Assembly (NCBI GenBank): GCA_027314165.1
Contig: DAHVCH010000009.1
Location: forward strand, 32,681-96,680
From: Thermoplasmata archaeon
GTDB lineage: Archaea > Thermoplasmatota > Thermoplasmata > Lutacidiplasmatales > UBA184
Direction of reading: 5' to 3'
Length of the DNA: 64,000 nucleotides
Shown: positions 20,401-26,382 of the stretch, piece by piece
Position numbering within the stretch: the stretch's first letter is position 1
Layout of the letters: every line of letters begins with the position of its first letter
Made by a program: the position numbers and the translations under genes
Notes under the pieces: generated by a model
Databases searched by the model: none
The model's input: the letters and a program-made list of their open reading frames with translations, nothing else
Told to the model about the DNA's origin: nothing

Positions 20401-20994
20401 ACCCAGAGCACCGGCGGGAGCGCGCTCGCGTCCGTGAACGCCCCGTTGACGCTCATCAAGACCTACCAGTTCACGATGGGCGCCACGACCTCCTTCGACC
20501 AGATCCGGGCCGGGGCCATCCTCCTCGGCTTCCACATGACCGCGACCGGGAACTCCGGGGAACAGGTGGCGCTCAGCGTCGGCAACGGGGCAGAGCTCTC
20601 CCAGGACGGATGGTCCTACGTCATCGCGGCCGTCTCGACGGGACAACCGGTCTACGGCACGGAGAGCATCACGCCCGGCGCCCAGCCCTTCCAGGGATCG
20701 GTCGAGCTGTTCCCCCACAGCCCGGCTCCGATCATCCCGGGCAGCGTCCAGGTGCTCGGAGTGGACTCGGCCCACCCCCAGGTCACGGGGATCGCCTACC
20801 TCACCGTCGTCGGGCACGCCACGATCGCGCTCAACGCGACCCCGGTGGTCTCGGGCCCCTCCGTCGGCGGGTCCCCGCCGCCGGACTACCAGACCTGGCT
20901 CTTCCCGCTGCTCACCGTGCTGCCGGCGATCGTCATCGTGGCGGTCGCGGGGTCCTGGCGCTGGTGGAAGACCCGGAGGTGGACCCGGCGATGA
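14413..20994 (+). CDS. aglB: Dolichyl-phosphooligosaccharide-protein glycotransferase (AglB/STT3) with a giant C-terminal ectodomain, 2193 aa
   Basis: Multi-TM N-terminal half with GGSDSFYHSRVMEW and catalytic WWDYG (16171-16185; SWWDYGFQAIDQGQHPSVADN). After about 17150 come repeated carboxypeptidase-regulatory-like/Ig-like beta modules (IQGKVTMPNGAPVPGIRMTV..., ITGQVYWNR...IPGATVTVDNG...) and a final TM WLFPLLTVLPAIVIVAVAGSWRWWKTRR. Confidence 0.93.
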   Translation: MADAEETVVGGQPGWWRRHGLAVAILLLAASISFIIRVIYAYQLIDLCNIAYCYAGGSDSFYHSRVMEWIISTHTNLIHDPELNYPIGSVNPREPLFDWMNAILGIIFAPFFGGNPVRAGMWVLEMQPPFWAAVGVFPVYLIGKEVSSRRMGLMAALLYPLVVGNIQSTVATYANYLPFYTFFVLLSAYCYLHTVRLSGTRRWVESYRSPRAIWEGVKQFARTEEPSVKWAVMAGVSLGATMFAWQGYTYVITIIMVFLVITLLVERIRKHDSFGAYLVTLLSGTLGFLMAMPYYWVQGEFGYWFTVPLLLFFGGLLALLPFVLLRDSPWVISVPALVGSVGAAAGALYLYNPSYFDAVVTGQGYFVKNLIFSTVAEAQAPSFDALIVSYGIGTFLLTFVGLALFVAYLFVYRFRREHIFMVVLGLIGIYLPISAAKFFLLGSPVFVLLPAEALLIGLDRIGAYPQLRHNLSSLSERGGGRFLALRRSIKLRHMVLGLIVVLVVMPNVSWAVDAGIPYNVQGQYSQQIYASLPTVLQTSPSNASSFYLGIAGIQTDTPQQYDESGYSWLSTQDTFEAPEHRPAFISWWDYGFQAIDQGQHPSVADNFQEGIDPAGNFLLAQNESLAIAYMAADLLEAQHVAPASAILNPSGCSTGTLYGGLRNDGVNTTQLYSYLVNTSQDVKLVENNPGLYGPKDNSNLDSLNAMYDAVSYLIASSMSENKVVQVYQDVQACTGWSIRYAMADTRLFPTSGSNTGIYYAPVDLTDGIIGPGGIPTSYFTVTVTGSDGQTYPLGQVPQGVQTVSSNINYLPAFYNSMIYKIEAGYNGSQVGAGNGIPGLTLSNSNPEPGWMMQHFVMGYRTAYYCPYTNYQAHPNCFSAVNLNVAQTHQTQSQGTSDLSPSTYFSNGGETIMEYYAGASIQGKVTMPNGAPVPGIRMTVDDSWGYPHMTTVTNSHGDFTLLAPPGNDSIYASYGTVTPLTQVGVTQVDQYNLTVRPDQGFGYNPAPITPHIILKPGTITGQVYWNRANQTTFQASDIAIPGATVTVDNGVGSSATTTSDASGTYSLSGLAPGAYNVSVTVGTFTSGEAPVSLVSGATATNNIALHLTDVHGLVRNQTGSPVTGALVTITGTNGYYSTDSTLPGGNYSFTPLPPGNYSIQASDAYGRSSVPAHVGVATFQTNLTVNFTLSTPVEVNLLPLLNGNPVPNLPVRFSALGGGANGSYLFFTGRGGWVHATVSIGNWSVYALGVVNGTYVAGIGDFHLTASNAEVFSGGSVLALSPADALSGHTYDPTAGTAPQSGVTVTLQDKNGAQLTTTTNSTGSYRVWLPDGTYAVTANVSRAGQSGAAMAGVVVNGPTTLDLTMATSVAYRAQVGYFSPQLGTFEPLTGVGVNLTLDQAAATVQLTSGPEGNLSFILPQTTSSFTLTTSVYGFSPYHLGPVPESTLTSTSRVVLNISQVPVQVLVRNASGASATPQVNFTGLSASTQSVNVTGTNVTLELYPGEYSVGAWAPIAGGGVLRPFTNSTLSVPIGSSGVTLALSVVPSLQYRVNSTTYAVSLSGTKAELSGALGTLTFNGTTLLRGFDAPSGQYNLWLTGHNGSQPVSFFDPVSLFANGTASPSKVTLLPAGVLDFSMRAPFGRVVNTSLAVGITNGNGTSSSFTTYASGNATLTLPRGGYTMSVNTTALLDVNGVTQYWAISTNPRADTCAVAPLGSSSCVLTVNVTQALDVVAASLQLNGASISGGTGTVTAIPFNGAATEVFPVSGSSVSLSLLPGRYTLYTVLSATSAPMVNVTTLTIPYSASPIPVVLELQPGWVQTLAISGPSGLPTPSSFNLSFSHPGGGLMVNLTNVSFGSYALALPSGSYHVQVSSLVAPWGPRVDLLGTTNLTVAAANSYVPFPLQPQWQRAVTMTLVGNPNPITGNGGTVTYQIVVNNTGNAPLSLTATGAPSTWPIRFSPGNFTLGPAANNRSRVIEVQLTVPLSEPATIPTIVFQLTQSTGGSALASVNAPLTLIKTYQFTMGATTSFDQIRAGAILLGFHMTATGNSGEQVALSVGNGAELSQDGWSYVIAAVSTGQPVYGTESITPGAQPFQGSVELFPHSPAPIIPGSVQVLGVDSAHPQVTGIAYLTVVGHATIALNATPVVSGPSVGGSPPPDYQTWLFPLLTVLPAIVIVAVAGSWRWWKTRRWTRR

Positions 20995-21824
20995 GCCCCT
21001 TCCCGCGGTCCCGCGCTCCCTGGACGCTGCTCGCGGTCCTCGTCCTCTCGGCGAGCGCGATCCTTCTCCCCGCCGGGGCGAACGCCTCGAGCGCGGCCTC
21101 GCCTCCCTTCAACGTGCAGATCACCGGCCCCTCGCTCCTCTCGACGAACGTCTCGGGGCACTTCTTCGCGACGGCCTCCGGCGGCCCGGCGGAGCTGCTG
21201 AACGGGACGGTCACCGGCAACTACACGTTCACGGTCTCGGTGGTCGGGCTGGACACGTCCGGCTCCTTCGTCTCCCCGGTGGGAGGCGCATTCGTCAACC
21301 AAGAGATCAACGTGACCGTCGGGGGGCTCAACCACACGGGGACCTACACCCTCGAGTTCAACGTGACGAGCCACGGGTTCGCGCATGGGCTCGGGAACGA
21401 GACCCAGGTGTTCTCGACCCAGTTCCAGGTGGTGGTCCCGTACATCGTGGCCACGACCGTCCAGAACATCAACACCTTCCAGGTGTCCGGCTCGACCATC
21501 CGGGTCTCCCTTGACGGCGCCGTGGTCGGGAGCATCGGTGTCCCGACCATGCTGCCCGACGCGAGCGTCGCGGTCAAGTACAACTACACCACGCTCGGGC
21601 TGTCGCCGGGCTACCACACGTTCACGCTCACTCTCGTGACCTCGGGCGGGCTGCTGCAGTTCTCGAACGGTCAGCAGACCTACTCGGTCTCCTTCTACGT
21701 GCAGGGCCCGGCCCCGGACTACACGGTGTACTACCTCACCGCAGCCGGCGCCACGGTACTGGCCATCTTTATATCGCTCCTCTTTTTCGGCCCCCGCCGC
21801 CCTCGTAGGAAGAAGAACCCTTGA
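20991..21824 (+). CDS. Secreted, C-terminally membrane-anchored protein encoded directly after aglB
   Basis: ATGA overlap with aglB; signal LLAVLVLSASAILLPAGANA, many N-glycosylation sequons, C-terminal TM YYLTAAGATVLAIFISLLFFGPRRPRRKK. Confidence 0.82.
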   Translation: MSPFPRSRAPWTLLAVLVLSASAILLPAGANASSAASPPFNVQITGPSLLSTNVSGHFFATASGGPAELLNGTVTGNYTFTVSVVGLDTSGSFVSPVGGAFVNQEINVTVGGLNHTGTYTLEFNVTSHGFAHGLGNETQVFSTQFQVVVPYIVATTVQNINTFQVSGSTIRVSLDGAVVGSIGVPTMLPDASVAVKYNYTTLGLSPGYHTFTLTLVTSGGLLQFSNGQQTYSVSFYVQGPAPDYTVYYLTAAGATVLAIFISLLFFGPRRPRRKKNP

Positions 21825-22057
21825 GCGCTCCGGAGACCCAGGCCCCCACTCCCCCCCCGCCCGCGCCCTCGCCCGCCCCACCGGTGACCGGTGAGACGGC
21901 GCGAAGCTGCTCCTCCTGCGGACGGACCCTCATCGGATGGGGCGTGGTCGCCTTCGTCTGTCCGAGCTGCGCGGCCCCGGGCCTAGGGCGGTGCGCCCAG
22001 TGCCGGGACCAGTCGGTCAGCTATCGATGTCACTCCTGCGACTTCCAGGGCCCCTGA
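21821..22057 (+). CDS. Small double zinc-ribbon protein (archaeal RNA-binding Zn-ribbon type)
   Basis: TTG start overlapping the previous stop; CSSCGRTLIGWGVVAFVCPSCAAPGLGRCAQCRDQSVSYRCHSCDFQGP; four CxxC knuckles; directly upstream of aEF-1beta. Confidence 0.85.
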   Translation: MSAPETQAPTPPPPAPSPAPPVTGETARSCSSCGRTLIGWGVVAFVCPSCAAPGLGRCAQCRDQSVSYRCHSCDFQGP

Positions 22058-22079
22058 GGGTCTGGAGGCAGTTCCACCC

Positions 22080-22352
22080 ATGGGAAGTACGGTCGGCCTG
22101 GTCGTGCGGGTCATGCCCACGGGCGTAGACGTCGACATGAAGGGTCTCGCGGAGAAGGCCCGTGCGGCGATGCCGACGGAGGCGAAGATCCGGGGCATGC
22201 AGGTGCGCGACGTCGCCTTCGGGCTCAAGGCCCTCCTCATCTCCGTCCACGTCCCCGACAGCGGCGGGGTCCAGGAGCAGGTCGAGAAGGCCCTCGCTGG
22301 CGTCCAGCACGTGGAGAGCGTCGAGGTCATCGACACTACGCTCGTCCAGTAG
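22080..22352 (+). CDS. Elongation factor 1-beta (aEF-1beta)
   Basis: 90 aa; VGLVVRVMPTGVDVDMKGLAEKARAAMPTEAKIRGMQVRDVAFGLKALLISVHVPDSGGVQEQVEKALAGVQHVESVEVIDTTLVQ. Confidence 0.95.
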   Translation: MGSTVGLVVRVMPTGVDVDMKGLAEKARAAMPTEAKIRGMQVRDVAFGLKALLISVHVPDSGGVQEQVEKALAGVQHVESVEVIDTTLVQ

Positions 22353-22356
22353 ACGC

Positions 22357-22393
22357 ACCTCCCCCCTCCCCCTCCCCCTCCCCCTCCCCCTTC
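22357..22393. repeat. Pyrimidine tract with tandem TCCCCC hexamers after aEF-1beta
   Basis: Direct reading: acctcccccctccccctccccctccccctcccccttcc. Confidence 0.85.
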
Positions 22394-22423
22394 CTCGCGC
22401 TCCATCGCAGGCCCACTTCCCAG

Positions 22424-22445
22424 GGAACGGCGCGCGCGCCGTTCC
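22424..22445. repeat. Perfect 22-nt palindrome ggaacggcgcgcgcgccgttcc
   Basis: The sequence equals its reverse complement; intergenic between aEF-1beta and the membrane hydrolase gene. Confidence 0.9.
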
Positions 22446-22632
22446 GTGGTTCAACTCAAGCGATAGCGTGGGAGGGCGACGCGCAGTTCTCCCCTGGGAG
22501 GGTCCGGCGGACCAACTTAGGGCCCCGGCCTGGATGGGATGATGTCCCCGTCGACGTCGGGGTCAGCCCCCGCGGGGTGTCCCCCTCTTCTTCTTGAGGC
22601 GAAGTGTTTCCGTCGCCCACCGGGGACCTTCC

Positions 22633-23655
22633 GTGGACCTCTTCACCCACGTCATCTTCGCCTACCTCCTATCTTTCGTCCTTTGGGGCCCGGCCTACCC
22701 TTGGTACATCGCGGCGGGGGCGATGGCCGGTGGACTCCCCGACTCGGACGTGCTGTTCTACCCGCTCTCCAAGCGCTTCCCGATCCTCCGGCACCACGGG
22801 ATCACCCACTCCATCCTGGGGACCACCTGCGTCGCGGCGGTCGGGTCGGTCCTCGTCCCCCACATCTTCGCGCCGTTCATTCCCGGTACCCCCACCGCCC
22901 TCGCGCCGGAGTACACGCTCCGGTTCTTCGTCGCCATGGAGATCGGAGGGCTCTCCCACGTGTTCCTGGACGGCTTCACGCACTTCGCCGTCCCTCCGTT
23001 CATTCCCTTCTCCAACCACGAGTTCAAGCTCGAGGCCGACCGGGCCATCAACTTCGGAATGACCATCCTCACGGTCGTGACGATGGCCACGCTCATCTAC
23101 GAGAACCGGAACCCGTCCATCATCCCCGTCTCGCTCTGGGTCGACACCGCGTGGGTCCTCACGGCGATCTACGGAGGCTATCTCCTGGTCAGGGCCCTCG
23201 GTCGCTGGCGGGCGGGCGCCGAGCGGAAGAAGGACGGCTACGCGGCCGTCATCCCGACGGGGAACCCGTTCGTCTGGTTCCTCGTGGACGAGAAGATCAC
23301 GCCGGAGCTCTACCACATCCGCTACCGCAAGTTCGTGCTCGGACGCGGCTTCGCGACCCCGGAGCGCGTCCTGGACGTGAAGAAGAGCCCCCAGGGGACG
23401 GGCCCGGTGCGGACCGCGCAGGAGGCGCTCGACCGGAGCTACTCCTCGATCGTGGAGAAGAACCGGTTCCTGCACGAGAGCTACCACTTCGGCGAGGCCG
23501 AAGCGAAGGGCGACACCTTCGAGGTCGTCTGGTACTCGATCGAGTTCGCGATGTTCGGCCGGGCCCCCGGGGTGACGGCCAAGGTCGATGCCACGACGGG
23601 AAAGGTCGAAGCCCGCTCGAAGTTCCTGCGCCCGCCCACCGCGAGCGGCATCTGA
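22633..23655 (+). CDS. Membrane-bound metal-dependent hydrolase (DUF457/YdjM-like)
   Basis: VDLFTHVIFAYLLSFVLWGPAYPWYIAAGAMAGGLPDSDVLFYPLSKRFPILRHHGITHSILG...GLSHVFLDGFTHF; conserved His/Asp motifs. GTG at 22633 favoured over TTG at 22594. Confidence 0.85.
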   Translation: MDLFTHVIFAYLLSFVLWGPAYPWYIAAGAMAGGLPDSDVLFYPLSKRFPILRHHGITHSILGTTCVAAVGSVLVPHIFAPFIPGTPTALAPEYTLRFFVAMEIGGLSHVFLDGFTHFAVPPFIPFSNHEFKLEADRAINFGMTILTVVTMATLIYENRNPSIIPVSLWVDTAWVLTAIYGGYLLVRALGRWRAGAERKKDGYAAVIPTGNPFVWFLVDEKITPELYHIRYRKFVLGRGFATPERVLDVKKSPQGTGPVRTAQEALDRSYSSIVEKNRFLHESYHFGEAEAKGDTFEVVWYSIEFAMFGRAPGVTAKVDATTGKVEARSKFLRPPTASGI

Positions 23656-23740
23656 GGTGGGCAGGAGCCCCCGCCGGGGGGCGCACCCCCTCTCCCGCTC
23701 CGCGCCGCTTTATAATCGAACATCGTAGCCCGTTCGAAGC

Positions 23741-23848
23741 GGCCGGGATAGGGTAGTCTGGCCTATCCTGGGGGACTGTGGATCCCTCGACCCGGGTTCA
23801 AACGACGCTGGGGACAACCCCCAACGTCTGAGATTCTCGGTCCCGGCC
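23741..23848 (+). tRNA. tRNA-His (GTG) with a probable ~32-nt intron in the T-loop
   Basis: G-1 (23741) plus GCCGGGA pairs 7/7 with TCCCGGC (23841-23847), and C73 at 23848 pairs with G-1. Anticodon arm GGGGA-CTGTGGA-TCCCT with anticodon GTG at 23778-23780. T-stem CCGGG (23792-23796) pairs with CTCGG (23836-23840). Between TTCAAA and T of the T-loop lies cgacgctggggacaacccccaacgtctgagat. TATA box tttataat at about 23709-23716, roughly -28. Confidence 0.88.
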
Positions 23849-23913
23849 CTTCTCCCCTCCCTCGAACGGCGGGGCGCCAGGCGGTCCACCCAGGAGGTGG
23901 GCCCGCATTCCCG

Positions 23914-24951
23914 TCAGCGACGCCGACGCTTCGCGGGAGCCCCGACCGGGGCCGTCCCTTTCCCCGACGGCTCGACCCGTGGCGGGATCGCCGCGGCCCG
24001 GGCCTCCTGCAGGTATTGGGTCCGCTGGACCGCGGAACTCGCCTCCTCCCGGAGGTGCTCATCGCAGAGGAGCAACTGCTTCCATCGCCAGCTCGCACGG
24101 CGGCCGCAGCTCGCCACGGTGCACCCCTTCCGACCCGTGTAGGTGACCGCCCCTCCCGACGGGAGGCTCGGGCCCTTCGCGGTCGAAGTGGGCTGCGGCG
24201 GGGGAGGGACCCGCTTCGCCCTCTCCGACCTCAGGGGGAAGAGCTCGTCGAGCACCTGCGGGAGCTGGTCCAAGGCGTAGTCCGCCCAACTCGCTCCCCA
24301 CCGACGCATGTCCGCCGGGGAGACCTCCCAGTTGTGGAGATGGCAGGCCCGACCCAGCACGGTGACCCCTTCGACGCTCCGGCCGGCCTCCATGTCGAAC
24401 CGGGAGTCCCCGACCAGGACGAGCGGAACGTTCGGCCATCGGTCCTGGAACTGTCGGAGGTGCTGGTCCTTCGTGCCTTGCTGCGCGCCGAGAACCGTCT
24501 CGAAGAAGAACCCGAGACCACCGCGCTCGAGGATCAGCTCGGCCATCTCCCGTTCGGCCCCGGTCGAGAGCACCAGCTTCCAGCCGGCCTGGTCGAGCCT
24601 CTTGAGCAGCTTGGGAACCTCGGGGAAGAAGGAGGCGCGGGGGTAGGCCGTCTTGGCCTTCGCCTCGTGGAACTTGCGGGCCGTGTCGACGAGCTCGAAG
24701 GGGGTGGCCTCGGGGTAGAGCTCCTTCAGCTGGAGCTCGAAGGGCTTGCCCGTCGTTCGGTAGTACATCCTCTCCGCTTCGACGAGCGGGGTCCCGAAGA
24801 CCTGGTTCAAGATGGTCGAGGCCGTCCGCCCGATGAGCGGCATGCTGTCGAGGAGCGTGCCGTCCATGTCGAAGGCCACGATCCCGCGAGGCGAGGCGTC
24901 CCGACCCTTCCCATCCGCTACGCCGCGGGGTTCAGGGCGGTCCTTGGTCAT
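23914..24951 (-). CDS. HAD-superfamily hydrolase with a C-terminal Cys/His motif
   Basis: IVAFDMDGTLLDSMPLIGRTASTIL, VLSTGAEREMAELI, LVLVGDSRFDMEAGRSVEGVTVLG; tail GCTVASCGRRASWRWKQLLLCDEHLREEA. Confidence 0.9.
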   Translation of the reverse strand: MTKDRPEPRGVADGKGRDASPRGIVAFDMDGTLLDSMPLIGRTASTILNQVFGTPLVEAERMYYRTTGKPFELQLKELYPEATPFELVDTARKFHEAKAKTAYPRASFFPEVPKLLKRLDQAGWKLVLSTGAEREMAELILERGGLGFFFETVLGAQQGTKDQHLRQFQDRWPNVPLVLVGDSRFDMEAGRSVEGVTVLGRACHLHNWEVSPADMRRWGASWADYALDQLPQVLDELFPLRSERAKRVPPPPQPTSTAKGPSLPSGGAVTYTGRKGCTVASCGRRASWRWKQLLLCDEHLREEASSAVQRTQYLQEARAAAIPPRVEPSGKGTAPVGAPAKRRRR

Positions 24952-25004
24952 GGGGTGGACCGGGGGCTCTCCGGCTACTTATAATTGCGACAGGTCAGGC
25001 CGAC

Positions 25005-26234
25005 GTGCATCCTTCCGACGCGATACGCGGCCGTCGTTCCCAGCTGCTGGCTGGCCGCCGGGTGGTCATCGGCATCTCGGGCTCCATCGCTGCCATCGAG
25101 ACCCCGCGCATCGTCCGGGAGCTGCTCCGGCACGGCGCCGAGGTGCAGGCGGTGATGACCAAGGACGCGCTCGGGATCATCACTTCCGAAGCCCTTCGCT
25201 TTGCGACGGGACGGGCTCCCATCACGGAGCTCACGGGCGACGTCGAGCACGTCCGCAACCTGGGCCCGGGGCCCGGTCGGGCCGACCTGCTCCTGCTCGC
25301 TCCCGCCACCGCCAACACCCTCTCGAAGGTGGCCCAGGGCATCGACGACACCCCGGTGACCACGTTCGCCTCGATCGCTCTCGGCGGTGGGGTCCCCGTG
25401 CTGGTCGCTCCGGCGATGCACGAGGACATGACCCGGAACCCCGCCGTGGCGCAGAACCTGCGACGGCTGGAGGAGATGGGTGTCGCCTTCATCCCCCCGA
25501 TCGTCGAGGAGGGTGAGGCGAAGCTCGCCACGCCCGAGGTCATCGCCGCCCATGTCCTGCACCGGCTGGCACGAGGGGCCTGGAGCGGGCGTAAGGTCGT
25601 CATCATCGGGGGCTCCACCTCGGAACCTCTGGACGACGTCCGCTCGCTCACCAACGAGGGAAGCGGGCTCCTCGCCGTGAACCTCGCCGCACAGGCGTTC
25701 TTCCGGGGAGCTTCGGTGGAGGCTTGGCTGGGTGCCCTCCGCGTCCCGGTCCCCCTCTTCCTTTCCCCGCGCCGCTTCACGACCCTGGAGGACCTCCGGG
25801 GGTTGGTGAAGAAGGAGGCGAAGACCCTTCGCGAGGCCGATGCGGTCCTCGTCCCGGCCGCGCTGTCGGACTTCACGCTGAAGAAGCAGGAGGGGAAGAT
25901 CCCCTCCCTCCAGGAGAAGCTCGTTCTCGAGCTCGCCAAGGCCGAGAAGCTGCTTCCGGAGCTTCGCCACCTGGCCAAGGCCCCGACGCTCCTCATCGGG
26001 TTCAAGCTCGAGGCCGGGCTCTCGCCAAGGGCCCTTCAGGAGAGGGCCTGGGTCTACCTCCAGTCGACCGGGTGCGATGCTCTCGTGGCGAACGAGAGGA
26101 AGAGCATGGGAGGGCCCGACTCGGAGGTCTATCTTGTGCGCAGGGAGGGCAAGATCCACCCTTACCACGGAACCAAGGACGTGGTCGCGGGCCGGCTCCT
26201 GGACGACGTCGGACAGGACCTCGCCCCGAGATAG
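25005..26234 (+). CDS. coaBC: Bifunctional phosphopantothenoylcysteine decarboxylase/phosphopantothenate-cysteine ligase
   Basis: VVIGISGSIAAIETPRIVRELLRHGAEVQAVMTKDAL, LLLLAPATANTLSKVAQGIDDTPVTTFASIAL, VLVAPAMHEDMTRNPAV, GGSTSEPLDDVRSLTN, LPAALSDFT-type segment, GFKLEAG. Confidence 0.94.
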   Translation: MHPSDAIRGRRSQLLAGRRVVIGISGSIAAIETPRIVRELLRHGAEVQAVMTKDALGIITSEALRFATGRAPITELTGDVEHVRNLGPGPGRADLLLLAPATANTLSKVAQGIDDTPVTTFASIALGGGVPVLVAPAMHEDMTRNPAVAQNLRRLEEMGVAFIPPIVEEGEAKLATPEVIAAHVLHRLARGAWSGRKVVIIGGSTSEPLDDVRSLTNEGSGLLAVNLAAQAFFRGASVEAWLGALRVPVPLFLSPRRFTTLEDLRGLVKKEAKTLREADAVLVPAALSDFTLKKQEGKIPSLQEKLVLELAKAEKLLPELRHLAKAPTLLIGFKLEAGLSPRALQERAWVYLQSTGCDALVANERKSMGGPDSEVYLVRREGKIHPYHGTKDVVAGRLLDDVGQDLAPR

Positions 26235-26382
26235 GCGAGAACGTCGGGGCCGTCCTTCGCCCCCATCCTTCGAGGGAACGGTTGAGCGCGGGACGGGTCT
26301 CTCTCGCCCCTCCCTCGGTTCGAGGTCCCCGTTCGGGCCGGAAGAAACCCCATATGGGTCCCACCCGAGCCCTGCTCTACCC

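Noticed and set aside
16117-20817. 1566-aa minus-strand ORF antisense to aglB
   Set aside because: Composition is typical of a GC-rich shadow frame (Arg/Gly/Asp/Val-rich, no motifs), while the plus strand encodes clear STT3 motifs.
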